Positions 50,301-59,510 are shown, counted from the stretch's first letter. The stretch: 64,000 nucleotides of DNA from Kitasatospora terrestris (GCF_039542905.1 NZ_BAABIS010000001.1:4960001-5024000); one strand, 5' to 3'. Notes: a model not told the origin generated them from the letters alone. Made by a program: numbers and translations.

Positions 50301-51923
50301 ATGCCTGCAGCCCGAATGCGCTGGGCCGTCGTCGGTGCGACATCCGTGGCCCTGGTGGCCACCGGGTGCAGCAGCAGCGGCGGGGGAGGCGGTCCGTCCA
50401 ACTCCAGCGCGACCTTCAGCTACCAGTCGAGCGAGCCGCAGAACCCCCTCCAGCCCGCCAACGCCAACGAGGTCGGCGGTGGACGCATCCTCCAGAACCT
50501 CTTCAAGGGCCTGATCGACTACGACCCCAACAGCGGCGAGATGCGCAACCAGGTCGCGGAGAACATCGCGTCCAGCGACGCGCAGACCTTCAACGTCACG
50601 CTGAAGTCGGGCTGGACCTTCCACGACGGCACCCCGGTCACCGCCTCCTCCTTCGTGAACGCCTGGAACTGGGCGGCCAACACCAAGAACAACCAGATCA
50701 ACAGCTCCTGGTTCTCCGACATCGAGGGCTACAACGACGTCCACCCGTCCGGCGCCGGCGCCACCCCCACCAAGGACACCATGTCCGGCCTGACGGTGAC
50801 CGACGACACCCACTTCACCATCAAGCTGACCAGCAAGGTCGCGTACTTCCCGATGAAGCTCGGGTACATCGCGTTCTCGCCGCTGCCCGAGGGCTTCTTC
50901 AAGGACCCGGACGGCTACGGCCAGAAGCCGGTCGGCAACGGGCCCTACCAGTTCGTGAGCTGGGACCACAACTCGCAGGTGGTCACCAAGACCTATCCGA
51001 ACTACCAGGGCGTGGACAAGCCGAAGAACGGCGGCGTCGTCTTCAAGATGTACACCACCGCCGAGGCCGCCTACGCGGATCTGCAGTCCAACAACCTGGA
51101 CGTGATGGACCAGGTGCCGCCGTCGGCGCTGGCGAACTACAAGAACGACCTCGGCGACCGGGCGATCGACGCCCCGCAGGGCGCCATCCAGAACGTCGGC
51201 TTCACGCTCTACCAGCCCGAGTGGTCCGGGCCGAACACCGCCAAGGTCCGCCAGGGCCTGTCGATGGCGATCGACCGCGACACCATCACCAAGACGGTGC
51301 TGCAGGGCTCCCGCTCGCCCGCCAGCGCGTGGACGGCCGAGGGCGTGGACGGCTACAAGGCCGGCACCTGCGGCGACTTCTGCACCTTCAACGCCGACAA
51401 GGCCAAGCAGCTGATCACCGAGGGCGGCGGCGTCCCCGGCAACTCGCTCAAGATCACCTACAACGCGGACGGCGGCCACAAGGAGTGGGTCGACGCGGTC
51501 TGCAACTCGATCCGCCAGGCCACCGGCGTCAACTGCGTCGGCGACCCGAAGACCGATTTCAAGACCGCCCGCGCGGCGATCACCGGCCACCAGATCAACG
51601 GCATGTTCCGCACCGGCTGGGTGCAGGACTACCCGCTGAACGCCAACTTCCTGGCCGACGTCTACAAGACCGGCGCGGCCTCCAACGACTTCGGCTACTC
51701 CAGCCCGCAGTTCGACCAGCTGGCCAACCAGGCGGACCAGGCGGCGTCCGTGCAGGACTCGGCCACCGGCTACCAGAAGGCCGAGGCGGTGCTGGCGCAG
51801 GACATGCCGGCGATCCCGCTCTGGTACTACCGGACCAACTCCGGCTACTCCACCAAGGTGCAGAACGTGAAGTTCGACTCCTTCGGCAACCCGGCCTGGA
51901 CCCAGGTCGAGGTCAAGGGCTGA
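50301..51923 (+). CDS. Oligopeptide ABC importer 2: substrate-binding lipoprotein
   Basis: This 540-aa paralogue of the first operon's binding protein has lipobox V-A-T-G-C23 followed by a Ser/Gly linker. The SBP_bac_5 motifs T-F-H-D-G-T-P-V-T-A, G-N-G-P-Y and N-S-I-R-Q-A-T-G-V-N-C are present. Overall the two proteins are easily aligned but differ more than the ATPase genes do, which suggests different peptide preferences. GAGGAGG lies 5 nt before the ATG. A hairpin follows the stop codon, as in operon 1. Confidence 0.92.
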   Translation: MPAARMRWAVVGATSVALVATGCSSSGGGGGPSNSSATFSYQSSEPQNPLQPANANEVGGGRILQNLFKGLIDYDPNSGEMRNQVAENIASSDAQTFNVTLKSGWTFHDGTPVTASSFVNAWNWAANTKNNQINSSWFSDIEGYNDVHPSGAGATPTKDTMSGLTVTDDTHFTIKLTSKVAYFPMKLGYIAFSPLPEGFFKDPDGYGQKPVGNGPYQFVSWDHNSQVVTKTYPNYQGVDKPKNGGVVFKMYTTAEAAYADLQSNNLDVMDQVPPSALANYKNDLGDRAIDAPQGAIQNVGFTLYQPEWSGPNTAKVRQGLSMAIDRDTITKTVLQGSRSPASAWTAEGVDGYKAGTCGDFCTFNADKAKQLITEGGGVPGNSLKITYNADGGHKEWVDAVCNSIRQATGVNCVGDPKTDFKTARAAITGHQINGMFRTGWVQDYPLNANFLADVYKTGAASNDFGYSSPQFDQLANQADQAASVQDSATGYQKAEAVLAQDMPAIPLWYYRTNSGYSTKVQNVKFDSFGNPAWTQVEVKG

Positions 51924-51934
51924 CGCCACCCGAC

Positions 51935-51974
51935 GCCGGCCCCGTCCTCCCCGCACGGAGGGCGGGGCTCCGGC
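51935..51974 (+). terminator. Attenuator-type hairpin after the second binding-protein gene
   Basis: The three-part stem GCCGG/CCGGC, CCCCG/CGGGG and CCTCC/GGAGG spans 51935-51974, between the binding-protein and permease genes. It is in the same place as the hairpin in operon 1. Confidence 0.65.
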
Positions 51975-52003
51975 ACTGAGTCACCCCTTCGGAAGGAGGT
52001 TCG

Positions 52004-52930
52004 ATGGGCCACTACGTCATTCGGCGTGTCCTGCAGATGATCCCGGTCTTCTTCGGTGCCACGTTCCTGATCTTCATGATGGTGTACATGCTGCCGGGCG
52101 ACCCGATCGCGGCGATGTTCGGCGACAAGGCCGCCGACCCGGCCCAGGTCGCCGCCCTGCGGCACAAGTACCACCTCGACGAGCCCTGGTGGAAGCAGTA
52201 CTTCATCTACATGGGCAACGTCTTCCAGCTGGACTTCGGCACCAGCTTCACCGGACGCCCGGTCTCGGAGATCATGGCGGACGCGTTCCCGGTCACCATC
52301 CGGCTCGCCTTCGTCGCCTTCTTCTTCGAGATCGTGATCGGCCTGCCGCTCGGCCTGCTGGCCGGCCTCAAGCGCGGCTCGTTCGCCGACACCGGCGTGC
52401 TGCTGATCACCCTGGTGGTGATCTCGATCCCGGTCTTCGTGCTCGGCTACATCGCCCAGACGATCTTCGCGACCAATCTGGGCTGGGTCACCCCGACCGT
52501 GCAGGACTCCACGGACATCACCCAGTTGATCCTGCCAGGCGCGGTCCTGGCATCACTGTCCTTGGCGTACGTCGCCCGACTCACCCGCACCTCGATCGGC
52601 GAGAACCTGCGCGCCGACTACATGCGCACCGCCATCGCCAAGGGCCTGCCGCGGCGGACCATCATCAGCCGGCACCTGCTGCGCAACTCGCTGATCCCGG
52701 TGGTGACCTTCCTCGGCACCGACCTCGGCGCCCTGATGGGCGGCGCGATCGTCACCGAGGGCATCTTCAACATCGCGGGCGTCGGCAACATCCTCTACAA
52801 GGCGATCCGGACCAAGGAAGGCCCGACCGTGGTGGGCATCGTCACCGTCCTGGTGATCGTCTACCTGGTGGCCAGCCTCGTGGTGGACCTGCTCTACGCC
52901 ATCCTGGACCCGAGGATCCGCTATGCCTAG
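52004..52930 (+). CDS. Oligopeptide ABC importer 2: permease, DppB/OppB type
   Basis: This 308-aa permease is the same length as its counterpart in operon 1. It has V-L-Q-M-I-P-V-F-F-G-A at helix 1, L-P-G-D-P-I-A-A-M, and an EAA loop Y-M-R-T-A-I-A-K-G-L-P-R-R-T-I. GGAAGGAGG precedes the ATG. It overlaps the next permease gene by 8 bp. The distance from the binding-protein gene (80 bp with a hairpin) suggests cotranscription with partial termination. Confidence 0.92.
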   Translation: MGHYVIRRVLQMIPVFFGATFLIFMMVYMLPGDPIAAMFGDKAADPAQVAALRHKYHLDEPWWKQYFIYMGNVFQLDFGTSFTGRPVSEIMADAFPVTIRLAFVAFFFEIVIGLPLGLLAGLKRGSFADTGVLLITLVVISIPVFVLGYIAQTIFATNLGWVTPTVQDSTDITQLILPGAVLASLSLAYVARLTRTSIGENLRADYMRTAIAKGLPRRTIISRHLLRNSLIPVVTFLGTDLGALMGGAIVTEGIFNIAGVGNILYKAIRTKEGPTVVGIVTVLVIVYLVASLVVDLLYAILDPRIRYA

Positions 52931-53930
52931 CAACGACCTCCCCGACGACCACGACCCGCTGCGGCACATCCAGCCGACCGACAGCGACCACCTGGACTAC
53001 GTGGGCCAGCAGGGGCTCGCGGTCGAGCAGGACACTTTAATCGAACCGGATCCGGAGAAGCGCGAGGCGGCCCGCAGCCTCTGGGGCCACGCCTGGCGGG
53101 ACCTGCGCGGGCGGCCGATCTTCATCATCTCGGCGCTGCTGATCATCCTGCTGCTGCTGATGGCGATCTGGCCGGGCCTGTTCACCGACGCCGACCCGCG
53201 CCAGGCCGACCTGCAGAACGACTTCCTGAAGAAGCCCGACTGGTCCGACTTCTTCGGGGCCGGCTGGTTCGGCTACGACGGCCAGGGCCGCTCGGTCTAC
53301 GCCCGGGTGATCTACGGCGCCCGCGCCTCGATCACCGTCGGCATCTGCGTGACCCTCGCCGTGACCATCACCGGCGGCCTGGCCGGCATGATCGCCGGCT
53401 ACTTCGGCGGCTGGACCGACGCGGTGATCTCCCGGATCATCGACATCTTCTTCGGCATCCCGCTGCTGCTCGGCGCGCTCGTCCTGCTGAACGCCTTCGC
53501 GGTCCGCAACGTCTGGTCCGTGGTGATCGCGCTGGCCTTCCTCGGCTGGACCCAGCTGGCCCGCGTGATGCGCGGCTCGGTGCTGACGATCAAGCAGGCC
53601 GACTACGTGGTGGCCGGCAAGGCGCTCGGCGCCGGCACCGGGCGGCTGATGTTCAAGCACATCCTGCCGAACGCGCTGGCCCCGGTGATCGTGGTCGCCA
53701 CCATCGCGCTCGGCGGCTACATCACCGCCGAGGCGACGCTGAGCTTCCTCGGCATCGGCCTGCAGGACCCGACGATCTCCTGGGGCGTGGACATCTCCTC
53801 GGCCCAGAAGTTCATCCGGCAGGCGCCGTTCGTGCTGTTCTTCCCGGCCGCCGCGCTGTCCGTCACCGTGCTGGCCTTCATCATGCTGGGCGACGCGGTC
53901 CGCGACGCCCTCGACCCGAAGCTGCGCTGA
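52923..53930 (+). CDS. Oligopeptide ABC importer 2: permease, DppC/OppC type
   Basis: This 335-aa permease has a long N-terminal cytoplasmic segment of about 65 residues, more than its operon 1 counterpart. It includes an acidic stretch (P-D-D-H-D-P-L-R-H-I) before A-R-S-L-W-G-H-A-W-R-D-L-R-G-R-P. The channel part has G-Q-G-R-S-V-Y-A-R and an EAA loop A-G-K-A-L-G-A-G-T-G-R-L-M-F. It overlaps the upstream permease gene by 8 bp and is followed by the ATPase genes after 16 bp. Confidence 0.92.
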   Translation: MPSNDLPDDHDPLRHIQPTDSDHLDYVGQQGLAVEQDTLIEPDPEKREAARSLWGHAWRDLRGRPIFIISALLIILLLLMAIWPGLFTDADPRQADLQNDFLKKPDWSDFFGAGWFGYDGQGRSVYARVIYGARASITVGICVTLAVTITGGLAGMIAGYFGGWTDAVISRIIDIFFGIPLLLGALVLLNAFAVRNVWSVVIALAFLGWTQLARVMRGSVLTIKQADYVVAGKALGAGTGRLMFKHILPNALAPVIVVATIALGGYITAEATLSFLGIGLQDPTISWGVDISSAQKFIRQAPFVLFFPAAALSVTVLAFIMLGDAVRDALDPKLR

Positions 53931-53946
53931 GCGAGGGAGACGCACC

Positions 53947-54999
53947 GTGACCACCGCTGTCGACCGCACCGAGCCGGTACGGGAGGAGCCCTATTCCGGG
54001 CCGCTGCTGGACGTTCGGGACCTGCACGTGGAGTTCAAGACCCGGGACGGCGTCGTCAGGGCCGTCAACGGCGTGAACTACGACGTCAGCGCGGGCGAGA
54101 CCCTCGCGGTGCTCGGCGAGTCGGGCTCCGGCAAGTCCGTCACCGCGCAGGCGATCATGGGCATCCTGGACATGCCGCCGGCCCGGATCCCCAAGGGGGA
54201 GATCCTCTTCCGCGGCCAGGACATGCTGACCATGGGCCGGGAGGAGCGGCGCAGGATCCGCGGCCAGAAGATCGCGATGATCTTCCAGGACGCGCTCTCC
54301 TCGCTCAACCCGGTCCTCACCGTCGGCCACCAGCTGGGCGAGATGTACCGCGCCCACCGGGGCACCAGCCGCAAGGACGCCAAGCTCAAGGCGATCGAGC
54401 TGATGGACCGGGTCCGCATCCCGGCCGCCGCGGAGCGGGTGGGCGACTACCCGCACCAGTTCTCCGGCGGCATGCGCCAGCGCATCATGATCGCGATGGC
54501 GCTGGCCCTGGAGCCGGACCTGATCATCGCCGACGAGCCCACCACCGCGCTGGACGTCACCGTCCAGGCCCAGGTGATGGACCTGCTCGCCGAGTTGCAG
54601 GCCGAGTACCACATGGGCCTGATCCTGATCACCCACGACCTCGGCGTGGTCGCCGACGTCGCGGACAAGATCGCGGTCATGTACGCCGGCCGGATCGTCG
54701 AGACCGCCCCCGTGCACGAGCTCTACGGGCGGCCCGCCCACCCGTACACCCGCGGCCTGCTCGACTCCATCCCGCGCCTGGACCAGAAGGGCCAGGAGCT
54801 CTACGCGATCAAGGGCCTGCCGCCCAACCTGCTGCGGATCCCCCCGGGCTGCGCCTTCAACCCGCGCTGCCCGCGGGCCCAGGAGATCTGCCGGCAGGAG
54901 GTGCCCCAGCTGTTCCAGGTCACCGAGGACGACGGCACGCCGATCGCCGGCCGGAGGAGCGCCTGCTTCTTCTGGAAGGAGACCATCCATGACGCCTAA
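53947..54999 (+). CDS. Oligopeptide ABC importer 2: ATP-binding protein, DppD/OppD type
   Basis: This 350-aa ABC ATPase has Walker A G-E-S-G-S-G-K-S, signature F-S-G-G-M-R-Q-R, Walker B I-A-D-E-P-T-T-A-L-D, and C-A-F-N-P-R-C in the C-terminal oligopeptide domain. It uses a GTG start with GAGGGAG upstream. Bases 54436-54707 are identical to 48584-48855 of the operon 1 gene, although flanking parts and the binding proteins have diverged. It overlaps the next gene by 11 bp. Confidence 0.93.
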   Translation: MTTAVDRTEPVREEPYSGPLLDVRDLHVEFKTRDGVVRAVNGVNYDVSAGETLAVLGESGSGKSVTAQAIMGILDMPPARIPKGEILFRGQDMLTMGREERRRIRGQKIAMIFQDALSSLNPVLTVGHQLGEMYRAHRGTSRKDAKLKAIELMDRVRIPAAAERVGDYPHQFSGGMRQRIMIAMALALEPDLIIADEPTTALDVTVQAQVMDLLAELQAEYHMGLILITHDLGVVADVADKIAVMYAGRIVETAPVHELYGRPAHPYTRGLLDSIPRLDQKGQELYAIKGLPPNLLRIPPGCAFNPRCPRAQEICRQEVPQLFQVTEDDGTPIAGRRSACFFWKETIHDA

Positions 55000-56098
55000 C
55001 GGATCGTCGGCAGCCGGCGCGCTGGTGCCCGAGGAGGTCTCCTTCGAGAAGGAGGTCGAGCGGGGCGAACCGATCCTGGAGGTGCGCGACCTGGTCAAGC
55101 ACTTCCCGCTGACCAAGGGCATCCTGTTCAAGAAGCAGGTCGGCGCGGTCAAGGCGGTGGACGGCGTCTCCTTCGACCTGATGCAGGGCGAGACGCTGGG
55201 CATCGTCGGCGAGTCCGGCTGCGGCAAGTCGACGCTCGCCAAGGTCCTGATGAACCTGGAGCCCGCCACCGGCGGCTCGGTGAAGTACAAGGGGGAGGAG
55301 ATCTCGCGGCTGTCCGGCTCGGCGCTGAAGGCCGTGCGGCGCAACATCCAGATGGTGTTCCAGGACCCGTACACCTCGCTCAACCCGCGGATGACGGTCG
55401 GCGACATCATCGGGGAGCCGTTCGAGATCCACCCCGAGGTGGCGCCGAAGGGCGACCGCCGCAAGGCCGTCCAGGACCTGCTCGACGTGGTGGGCCTGAA
55501 CCCGGAGTACATCAACCGGTACCCGCACCAGTTCTCCGGCGGCCAGCGCCAGCGCATCGGCATCGCGCGGGGGCTGGCCCTCAAGCCCGAGGTCATCATC
55601 TGCGACGAGCCGGTCTCCGCGCTGGACGTCTCGGTGCAGGCCCAGGTGATCAACCTGCTGGAGAAGCTGCAGGGCGAGTTCAACCTGTCGTACATGTTCA
55701 TCGCGCACGACCTCTCGATCGTCCGGCACATCTCCGACCGGGTCGGCGTGATGTACCTCGGCAAGATCGTCGAGATCGGGACCGACGCGGAGATCTACGA
55801 CCACGCCACCCACCCGTACACCCAGGCGCTGCTCTCCGCCGTGCCGGTGCCGGACCCGACGGCCCGGGAGTTCCGGGACCGGATCGTGCTGACCGGCGAC
55901 GTGCCCTCGCCGGCCAAACCGCCGTCCGGCTGCCGGTTCCGCACCCGCTGCTGGAAGGCCCAGGAGAAGTGCGTGCAGGAGGTGCCGGCGCTCACCGTCC
56001 GGGAGTGGCTGGACGGGCGCGCGGCGCACGACTCCGCGTGTCACTTCGCGGCGGAGCGCGAGATCGGGCAGAGCGCGGCGGAGCGCGAGGCCGAGTAG
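54989..56098 (+). CDS. Oligopeptide ABC importer 2: ATP-binding protein, DppF/OppF type, repeat-extended tail
   Basis: This 369-aa ABC ATPase has Walker A G-E-S-G-C-G-K-S, F-Q-D-P-Y-T-S-L-N-P, F-S-G-G-Q-R-Q-R, C-D-E-P-V-S-A-L-D-V-S and C-terminal C-R-F-R-T-R-C-W. It is 30 residues longer than its operon 1 paralogue, at both ends. The last 17 residues (A-A-E-R-E-I-G-Q-S-A-A-E-R-E-A-E) come from the first two units of a 27-bp tandem repeat that continues past the stop codon to 56182. The ATG is 11 bp inside the upstream gene. Confidence 0.92.
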   Translation: MTPNGSSAAGALVPEEVSFEKEVERGEPILEVRDLVKHFPLTKGILFKKQVGAVKAVDGVSFDLMQGETLGIVGESGCGKSTLAKVLMNLEPATGGSVKYKGEEISRLSGSALKAVRRNIQMVFQDPYTSLNPRMTVGDIIGEPFEIHPEVAPKGDRRKAVQDLLDVVGLNPEYINRYPHQFSGGQRQRIGIARGLALKPEVIICDEPVSALDVSVQAQVINLLEKLQGEFNLSYMFIAHDLSIVRHISDRVGVMYLGKIVEIGTDAEIYDHATHPYTQALLSAVPVPDPTAREFRDRIVLTGDVPSPAKPPSGCRFRTRCWKAQEKCVQEVPALTVREWLDGRAAHDSACHFAAEREIGQSAAEREAE

Positions 56099-56182
56099 TG
56101 CGCGGCGGAGCGCGAGGCCGAGTAGTGCGCGGCGGAGCGCGAGGCCGAGTAGAGCGCGGCGGAGCGCGAGACCGGGCAATGA
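56048..56182 (+). repeat. Five-unit 27-bp in-frame tandem repeat at the 3' end of the ATPase gene
   Basis: Units start at 56048, 56075, 56102, 56129 and 56156, each 27 bp (9 codons, A-A-E-R-E-...). Unit 1 is all sense codons. Units 2-4 carry TAG at codon 8. Unit 5 has CAA-TGA there. The array is in frame with the gene, so the stop codon in unit 2 truncates what would be a longer repetitive tail. Units differ by a few bases. A terminator follows directly. Confidence 0.9.
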
Positions 56183-56192
56183 CCGAGCAATG

Positions 56193-56226
56193 ACGAAGGG
56201 CCCCCGGTGAACCGGGGGCCCTTCGT
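56193..56226. terminator. Bidirectional terminator between convergent peptide operons
   Basis: A perfect 16-bp stem (56193-56208 with 56211-56226) separates operon 2 from the convergent minus-strand operon. Confidence 0.88.
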
Positions 56227-56231
56227 TCTGG

Positions 56232-57320
56232 TCACTCCGCGTCGCGCGGCTCCGGGACCAGGGTCTTGGCCGGCTTGGCCGTCACCCCGTCCTCGGGGAA
56301 GTGGCAGGCCGTGAGGTGGCCCGCCGCGCTGCCGCCGAGCTGGATCAGCGGCGGCTCCTCCGAGGCGCACTTGTCCTGCGCCTTCCAGCACCGGGTGCGG
56401 AAGCGGCAGCCGGACGGCGGGTTGAGCGGCGACGGGACGTCACCGGTCAGCCGGATCCGCTCGATGGCGTCGGAGTCCGGGTCGGCGTCCGGCGCGGCCG
56501 ACAGCAGCGCGTGGGTGTACGGGTGCCGCGGCGCGTTGTACAGCGAGTCGCGGTCGGCGATCTCGACGATCTTGCCGAGGTACATCACCGCGACGCGCTG
56601 CGAGAAGTGCCGGACGATCGACAGGTCGTGCGCGATGAAGACGAAGGCGATGCCCATCTCGCGCTGGAGCTTCTGGAGCAGGTTGACGACCTGCGCCTGG
56701 ATCGACACGTCGAGCGCGGAGACCGGCTCGTCGGCGACGATCAGCTTCGGGTTCAGCGCGAGCGCGCGGGCGACGCCGATGCGCTGGCGCTGGCCGCCGG
56801 AGAACTCGTGCGGGAAGCGGTTGAAGTGCTCCGGGTTGAGACCGACGATCTCGAGCAGTTCCTTGACCCGCGCCTCGCGGCCCCCGGGCGGGTTGATGCC
56901 GTTGATCTCCATCGGGCCGCTGATGATCGTGCCGACGGTGTGGCGCGGGTTCAGCGAGGAGTACGGGTCCTGGAAGATCATCTGGATCTCGGACCGGATC
57001 GGCGCCAGCTCCTTGCGGGAGGCGTGCGCGATCTCCTGGCCGAGGTACTTGATCGAGCCGGCGGTCGGCTCGTACAGCCGGGTCACCAGACGGCCGGTGG
57101 TCGACTTGCCGCAGCCGGACTCACCGACCAGGCCCAGGCTCTCGCCCGCGCCCACGGTGAAGCTGACGTCGTCGACCGCCTGGACGGCACCGACCTGGCG
57201 ACGGAACGGGAAACCGCCCATCACCGGGAAGTGCTTGGTGAGGCCGCTCACCTCCAGCAGGGTCTCGCCGGGGGCGGTGGCCGAGGCGGCCGGCTCGGTC
57301 AGAGTCTGCTCAGCGCTCAT
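56232..57320 (-). CDS. Oligopeptide ABC importer 3: ATP-binding protein, DppF/OppF type
   Basis: This 362-aa ABC ATPase is the last gene of the minus-strand operon. It has Walker A G-E-S-G-C-G-K-S-T-T, F-Q-D-P-Y-S-S-L-N-P, F-S-G-G-Q-R-Q-R-I-G, A-D-E-P-V-S-A-L-D-V-S and C-terminal C-R-F-R-T-R-C-W. It is clearly more distant from the two plus-strand copies than they are from each other. It lies 30 bp after the DppD-type gene. In the bldK gene order this is the position of bldKE; identity to BldK is inferred from order only. Confidence 0.92.
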   Translation of the reverse strand: MSAEQTLTEPAASATAPGETLLEVSGLTKHFPVMGGFPFRRQVGAVQAVDDVSFTVGAGESLGLVGESGCGKSTTGRLVTRLYEPTAGSIKYLGQEIAHASRKELAPIRSEIQMIFQDPYSSLNPRHTVGTIISGPMEINGINPPGGREARVKELLEIVGLNPEHFNRFPHEFSGGQRQRIGVARALALNPKLIVADEPVSALDVSIQAQVVNLLQKLQREMGIAFVFIAHDLSIVRHFSQRVAVMYLGKIVEIADRDSLYNAPRHPYTHALLSAAPDADPDSDAIERIRLTGDVPSPLNPPSGCRFRTRCWKAQDKCASEEPPLIQLGGSAAGHLTACHFPEDGVTAKPAKTLVPEPRDAE

Positions 57321-57350
57321 GGTTCATTGCTCCTTAACCGAGTTCCGGAC

Positions 57351-58430
57351 TCAGCTGCTCAGCCGGGGCAGGATCTGCTCGGTGAGGATGGACTGCTTCT
57401 GCGCGGCCGTGAGGTGGCAGGCCGAGAGGTGACCGTTGGCGAGCTCCAGCGCGGGGCGCTCGGTGGTGCACTTGTCGCCGACGACCAGCTCACGGTACTC
57501 GCAGCGCGGGTTGAACGCGCAGCCGCTCGGCGGGTTCAGCAGGGACGGCGGGGTGCCCGGGATCGGCTGCAGCGGGATGTCCACGGAGGCGTTGATCCGC
57601 GGGATCGAGCTGAGCAGGCCCCAGCCGTACGGGTGCTGCGGGGACTTCAGGATCTCCCGCATGGTGCCGCGCTCGACGGCCCGGCCCGCGTACATCACCA
57701 GCACGTCGTCGGCGATCTCGCGGATCACGCCGAGGTCGTGGGTGATGAAGATGATCGAGGTGCCCATCTCCTGCTGGAGGTCCTTCAGCAGGTCGACGAT
57801 CTGGGCCTGCACGGTCACGTCGAGCGCGGTGGTCGGCTCGTCGGCGATCAGCAGCTTCGGGTCGCAGACCAGCGCCATGGCGATCATGGCGCGCTGGCGC
57901 ATGCCGCCGGAGAACTGGTGCGGGAAGTCGTCGACGCGCTTGTCGGGCTGCGGGATGCCGACCTTGGTCAGCATCTCGATGGCCCGCGCGCGGCCCTCCT
58001 TCTTGTTCGCACCGGTGTGCTTCATGAAGGGCTCGGCGATCTGGCGGCCCACCGTGTAGTACGGGGAGAGCGCGGCCAGGGCGTCCTGGAAGATCATCGC
58101 CAGCTTGTTGCCGCGGAGCTTCTCCAGCTCCTTCTGCGGCAGACCGAGCAGCTCCTGGCCGTCGAGCTTGATCGAGCCCTCGATGGTGGTGTTGCGCGGG
58201 TTGTGCAGGCCCATGACGGCCAGGTTCGACACCGACTTGCCGGAGCCCGACTCGCCGACGATGCCGAGCGTCTTGCCGGCCTCCAGCTCGAAGCTCAGGT
58301 TGTTGACGGCCTTGACGATGCCGTCCTCGGTGCGGAAGCGGACCTGCAGGTCCTGGACGGACAGGAAGCTGCTCACGGCCTTCTCCTCGGAAGCGTGGTG
58401 CGGGGCGGGGGCGGATGCTGCGGTGGTCAT
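57351..58430 (-). CDS. Oligopeptide ABC importer 3: ATP-binding protein, DppD/OppD type
   Basis: This 359-aa ABC ATPase has Walker A G-E-S-G-S-G-K-S-V, F-Q-D-A-L-A-A-L-S-P, F-S-G-G-M-R-Q-R, A-D-E-P-T-T-A-L-D-V-T and C-A-F-N-P-R-C in the C-terminal domain. The ATG overlaps the stop of the upstream permease gene by 4 bp (ATGA), so the two are translationally coupled. It is in the bldKD position of the bldK order. Confidence 0.92.
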   Translation of the reverse strand: MTTAASAPAPHHASEEKAVSSFLSVQDLQVRFRTEDGIVKAVNNLSFELEAGKTLGIVGESGSGKSVSNLAVMGLHNPRNTTIEGSIKLDGQELLGLPQKELEKLRGNKLAMIFQDALAALSPYYTVGRQIAEPFMKHTGANKKEGRARAIEMLTKVGIPQPDKRVDDFPHQFSGGMRQRAMIAMALVCDPKLLIADEPTTALDVTVQAQIVDLLKDLQQEMGTSIIFITHDLGVIREIADDVLVMYAGRAVERGTMREILKSPQHPYGWGLLSSIPRINASVDIPLQPIPGTPPSLLNPPSGCAFNPRCEYRELVVGDKCTTERPALELANGHLSACHLTAAQKQSILTEQILPRLSS

Positions 58431-59404
58431 CCGATCCTCACCCGGGGGTCGAGGAGGCCGTACGCGGCGTCGACGATGATGTTGAAGATCAGGATCGAGG
58501 CGGCGCTGACCATCAGGACACCGAGCTCCAGCATGGTGTCCTGGGTGAGCACCGAGCGGACCGCGAGCATGCCCAGGCCGTGGATGCCGAAGGAGAACTC
58601 GGTGATGATCGCGCCGGAGAAGACCGCGCCGAGGTCGATGCCGAAGATCGTGATCACGGGGGCCATCGCGCCGCGCAGCGCGTAGCGCCACCAGACGTAG
58701 CCGGACGACATGCCCTTCGCCCGGGCAGCCCGGATGTGGTCCTCGGAGAGCTGCTCGATCATCAACGAGCGGACCTGGCGCGAGTAGTTCGACCAGAAGA
58801 TGACCGACATCACGAGCCACGGCAGCAGCATGCCGGCGACCATGCCGGCCGGGTCCTCGGTGAAGGGGACGTAGCCGGGCTTCTCGAGCCAGTGCAACGC
58901 GGTGACGAAGATGCCGATCGACAGCGGGGCGATGAAGTAGATCTGGGTCGACTGGCCGAGCAGCGAGATCGAGCTGGCGACCTTGTCGAACGTGCTGCCC
59001 TGCTTCCAGGCGGACAGCATGCCCAGGGTGACGCCGATGACCAGGAAGCACACCGCACCACCGGCGGCCAGCACGAAGGTGGCCGGGTAGTTGCTGAGGA
59101 TGATGTTCCACACGTAGTCGTGGCGGCCGTACGAGTAGCCCAGGCAGGGGGCGTTGCAGAAGCCGTCGCTGTACTGCGTGCCGAGGACAAGGCCCTTCAT
59201 GTAGCTGTAGACCTGCTCCACGAGCGACTTGTCCAGACCCATGTTGTGCCGGATCGTCGCGAGCTGCTGCGGTGTACAGCCCTTGGGGCAGTTGAGCAGG
59301 GCCTGGTCGACCGGCAGGGTCATCACTGCCAGATAGGTCAGCAGGACCAGCAGGAAGAGGATGACAATCGCGCCGAGCGCCCGGCGGATGAGAAATCTGA
59401 GCAT
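58427..59404 (-). CDS. Oligopeptide ABC importer 3: permease, DppB/OppB type with Cys-rich loop
   Basis: This 325-aa permease has a normal first helix (L-G-A-I-V-I-L-F-L-L-V-L-L) and an EAA loop (R-A-A-R-A-K-G-M-S-S-G-Y-V). The extracellular loop after helix 1 is enlarged and contains four cysteines in two pairs (N-C-P-K-G-C and C-N-A-P-C, residues about 38-88). These could form disulfides outside the membrane and are absent from the two plus-strand DppB-type subunits. It lies 178 bp after the binding-protein gene, with a hairpin in the gap. Confidence 0.92.
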   Translation of the reverse strand: MLRFLIRRALGAIVILFLLVLLTYLAVMTLPVDQALLNCPKGCTPQQLATIRHNMGLDKSLVEQVYSYMKGLVLGTQYSDGFCNAPCLGYSYGRHDYVWNIILSNYPATFVLAAGGAVCFLVIGVTLGMLSAWKQGSTFDKVASSISLLGQSTQIYFIAPLSIGIFVTALHWLEKPGYVPFTEDPAGMVAGMLLPWLVMSVIFWSNYSRQVRSLMIEQLSEDHIRAARAKGMSSGYVWWRYALRGAMAPVITIFGIDLGAVFSGAIITEFSFGIHGLGMLAVRSVLTQDTMLELGVLMVSAASILIFNIIVDAAYGLLDPRVRIG

Positions 59405-59510
59405 GGGTTGGGCTCTTCCGAGTGAGGGCGCCGGCGGCGGCCGCGTCGTGGAGAGTGCCGGGCACGGTCGGGGCCCTGATGAGGGCCTGTGGGTGGTCGG
59501 CAGTGGGCCC

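Noticed and set aside
56048..56182. 27-bp tandem repeat as a possible CRISPR array
   Set aside because: Units are directly adjacent without unique spacers and follow the reading frame of the ATPase gene.
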